Assembly (NCBI RefSeq): GCF_006874465.1
Contig: NZ_VIRL01000003.1
Span: forward strand, 248,001 to 312,000
Direction: 5' to 3'
Length of the DNA: 64,000 bases
Source of the DNA: Microbispora bryophytorum
GTDB taxonomy: Bacteria > Actinomycetota > Actinomycetes > Streptosporangiales > Streptosporangiaceae
The notes beneath the pieces are model-generated. The model worked only from the letters and a program-made list of their open reading frames with translations. It made no database searches and was not told the origin of the DNA. A program made the position numbers and the translations under genes. This document shows positions 62,855 to 64,000 of this stretch, piece after piece; position 1 is the stretch's first letter, and the number at the start of each line of letters is the position of its first letter.

Positions 62855-64000
62855 TCATCGGATGAGCCGTACGTCCACGACCTGTCCCGTGAGGCGGGAC
62901 AGCAGCACGTCGATGCTGGTGCGGGCGACGGCGGTGGGGGAGAGAAGCGTTCCGGCGGGTTCGTCGCCGAACGCGCGCAGCCGCATGGGGGTGGCGGTGC
63001 GCTCGGGGTTCACGCAGTTGACTCGGACACCCTGGCAGGACCACTCGTCCGCGAGTGCCTGGGTGAGGTTGACGACGGCGGCCTTCGTGGAGGAGTAGAG
63101 GCTGTAGTCGGCCCGGCCGCGGGTGTAGGACGAGGAGGTGTAGAGGAGCAGGTGGCCGTGGGTCTCCATCAGGTACTTCACGGACGCGCGGGCGATGTTG
63201 ACCGGTCCGAGGTAGTTGACCCCGATGGTCTCCTCGATCGTGTGCTGCCCGGCCTCGCCGAGTTTGCCCATGTGCAGCACGCCCGCCGTGTTGACGACGT
63301 AGTCGATCCGGCCGGTCTCGGCGTAGACCCGGGCGAGCGCGTCCTCCACGGCGGCGACGTCCTCGACGCGCACGCCGTTCTGGCTGCGGGAGAACGAGTG
63401 GACGCTCGCGCCGTATCTCCCGGCCAGCGCGACGATGTCCGCGCCGATGCCGTAGCTGCCGCCGAAGACCACGAGCGTGCGGCCCTCGAGCCCGGCCCGG
63501 TAGGCCTCCTCGTCCAGCGCGGGCGCCGCGTTCTCGGCGAGCTGGAAGAGCTTGTCGGCGATGAAGACGTCGACCGGATGGGTGACCTTCATGTTGTGCT
63601 CGCTGCCGGGCACGATGTAGATCGGCACGTCGGGCAGGTAGCGCAGCACGACGCCGCAGTCGTCCGTGGTGGGCAGCGAGGGGAACTCGGGGTCGGCCAG
63701 GGCCCGCTCGTACGCCGCCCGGATCACCGACAGCCGGAAGCACTGCGGGGTCTGCCCCCGGCGCAGCCGGGAGCGGTCGGGGATGTCGCGGATGATGTCG
63801 CCGCGCGGGCCGGGAGCGGCCACCACGATCGTGTCGGAGGAGGGGATCGCCACCTCGACCGCCTCGTAGCGTTCGAGCGCGGCCACACACTCGCTGATGA
63901 TGCGCGGCTCGATCAGCGGCCGCACGGCGTCGTGCAGCAGCACGTCGCACTCCTGCTCGCCCAGCGCGCTCAGCGCCCGCCAGGTCGTCTCGGTACGGCT
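62855..64000 (-). CDS. Bifunctional cytidylyltransferase / short-chain reductase (5' end outside window)
   Basis: The visible 381 residues (5' end cut at 64000) join two parts: the end of an IspD/TarI-like cytidylyltransferase (VLLHDAVRPLIEPRIISE, GQTPQCFRLSVI, HNMKVTHPVDVFIAD) and a short-chain dehydrogenase (VVFGGSYGIGADIVALA with the nucleotide loop, VNTAGVLHMG, TSSSYTRGRADYSLYSSTKAAVVNLT with Tyr/Lys catalytic pair). This order is that of Bcs1-type enzymes that reduce ribulose 5-phosphate and make CDP-ribitol. Next to a TagF-like polymerase, it suggests a ribitol-phosphate-type wall polymer (inference). Confidence 0.9.
   Translation of the reverse strand, partial: SRTETTWRALSALGEQECDVLLHDAVRPLIEPRIISECVAALERYEAVEVAIPSSDTIVVAAPGPRGDIIRDIPDRSRLRRGQTPQCFRLSVIRAAYERALADPEFPSLPTTDDCGVVLRYLPDVPIYIVPGSEHNMKVTHPVDVFIADKLFQLAENAAPALDEEAYRAGLEGRTLVVFGGSYGIGADIVALAGRYGASVHSFSRSQNGVRVEDVAAVEDALARVYAETGRIDYVVNTAGVLHMGKLGEAGQHTIEETIGVNYLGPVNIARASVKYLMETHGHLLLYTSSSYTRGRADYSLYSSTKAAVVNLTQALADEWSCQGVRVNCVNPERTATPMRLRAFGDEPAGTLLSPTAVARTSIDVLLSRLTGQVVDVRLIR

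Overview
The window is very GC-rich DNA in an actinomycete arrangement: GTG/TTG starts are frequent, many genes overlap as ATGA/GTGA, an acyl-CoA carboxylase epsilon subunit follows the beta subunit, a mycothiol-type alcohol dehydrogenase and two SARP/BTAD proteins are present. This suggests a filamentous actinomycete, possibly Streptosporangiaceae; the family assignment is inference, and no rRNA or tRNA was seen.

Layout. 1-9764: a tad/Flp pilus operon whose 5' end lies outside the window (TadA ATPase, TadB, TadC, Flp pilin, three TadE/TadG-like pseudopilins, a LysM-BTAD membrane protein, a lipoprotein and a secreted protein). 9819-33076: core metabolism: alkylation repair (ogt, Ada-AlkA), a NYN-domain protein, acyl-CoA carboxylase beta/epsilon, an ABC exporter, PEP carboxylase with a DasR-like operator, fdhD, birA, a PH-domain membrane protein, an adenylate cyclase, mycothiol-type dehydrogenase, an iron-box-controlled bfd-bfr pair, a two-component system, GtrA, purK-purE and UDP-glucose dehydrogenase. 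33304-39453: an acyl-CoA dehydrogenase whose last 57 bp before the terminal codons are repeated 5 kb downstream; between the copies lies a decayed integrated element with a truncated tyrosine recombinase, an IS481-like fragment and a secreted GH2 hydrolase with a ricin-type lectin domain. 39514-43960: methyltransferase, HD hydrolase, GlxA-type regulator and FUSC-type membrane protein.

43976-53232 holds what looks like an undescribed peptide system. A 58-residue peptide with a short basic leader ending in Ala-Glu-Ala and a six-cysteine C-terminal part follows MauE-like, MauD-like, ABC exporter and S26 signal peptidase genes. This is a complete proposed route for export, leader removal and disulfide formation. 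A penicillin-binding-protein homologue that has lost all three catalytic motifs is divergent on one side; an AfsR-type regulator, a TetR-like regulator and an orphan NarL-type response regulator lie on the other.

53201-57422 is a second toxin locus on the minus strand: sdpC-sdpA-sdpB homologues followed without gaps by a small membrane protein, a CPBP protease-like protein and a DCC thiol-disulfide oxidoreductase. 57678-64000 is a cell-wall glycopolymer region: LCP ligase, family 2 glycosyltransferase, Uma2-type protein, CDP-glycerol glycerophosphotransferase-like protein and a fused cytidylyltransferase/short-chain reductase that runs off the window end.

Short tandem repeats recur in coding regions (TadC, LysM-BTAD protein, ABC exporter) and between genes.
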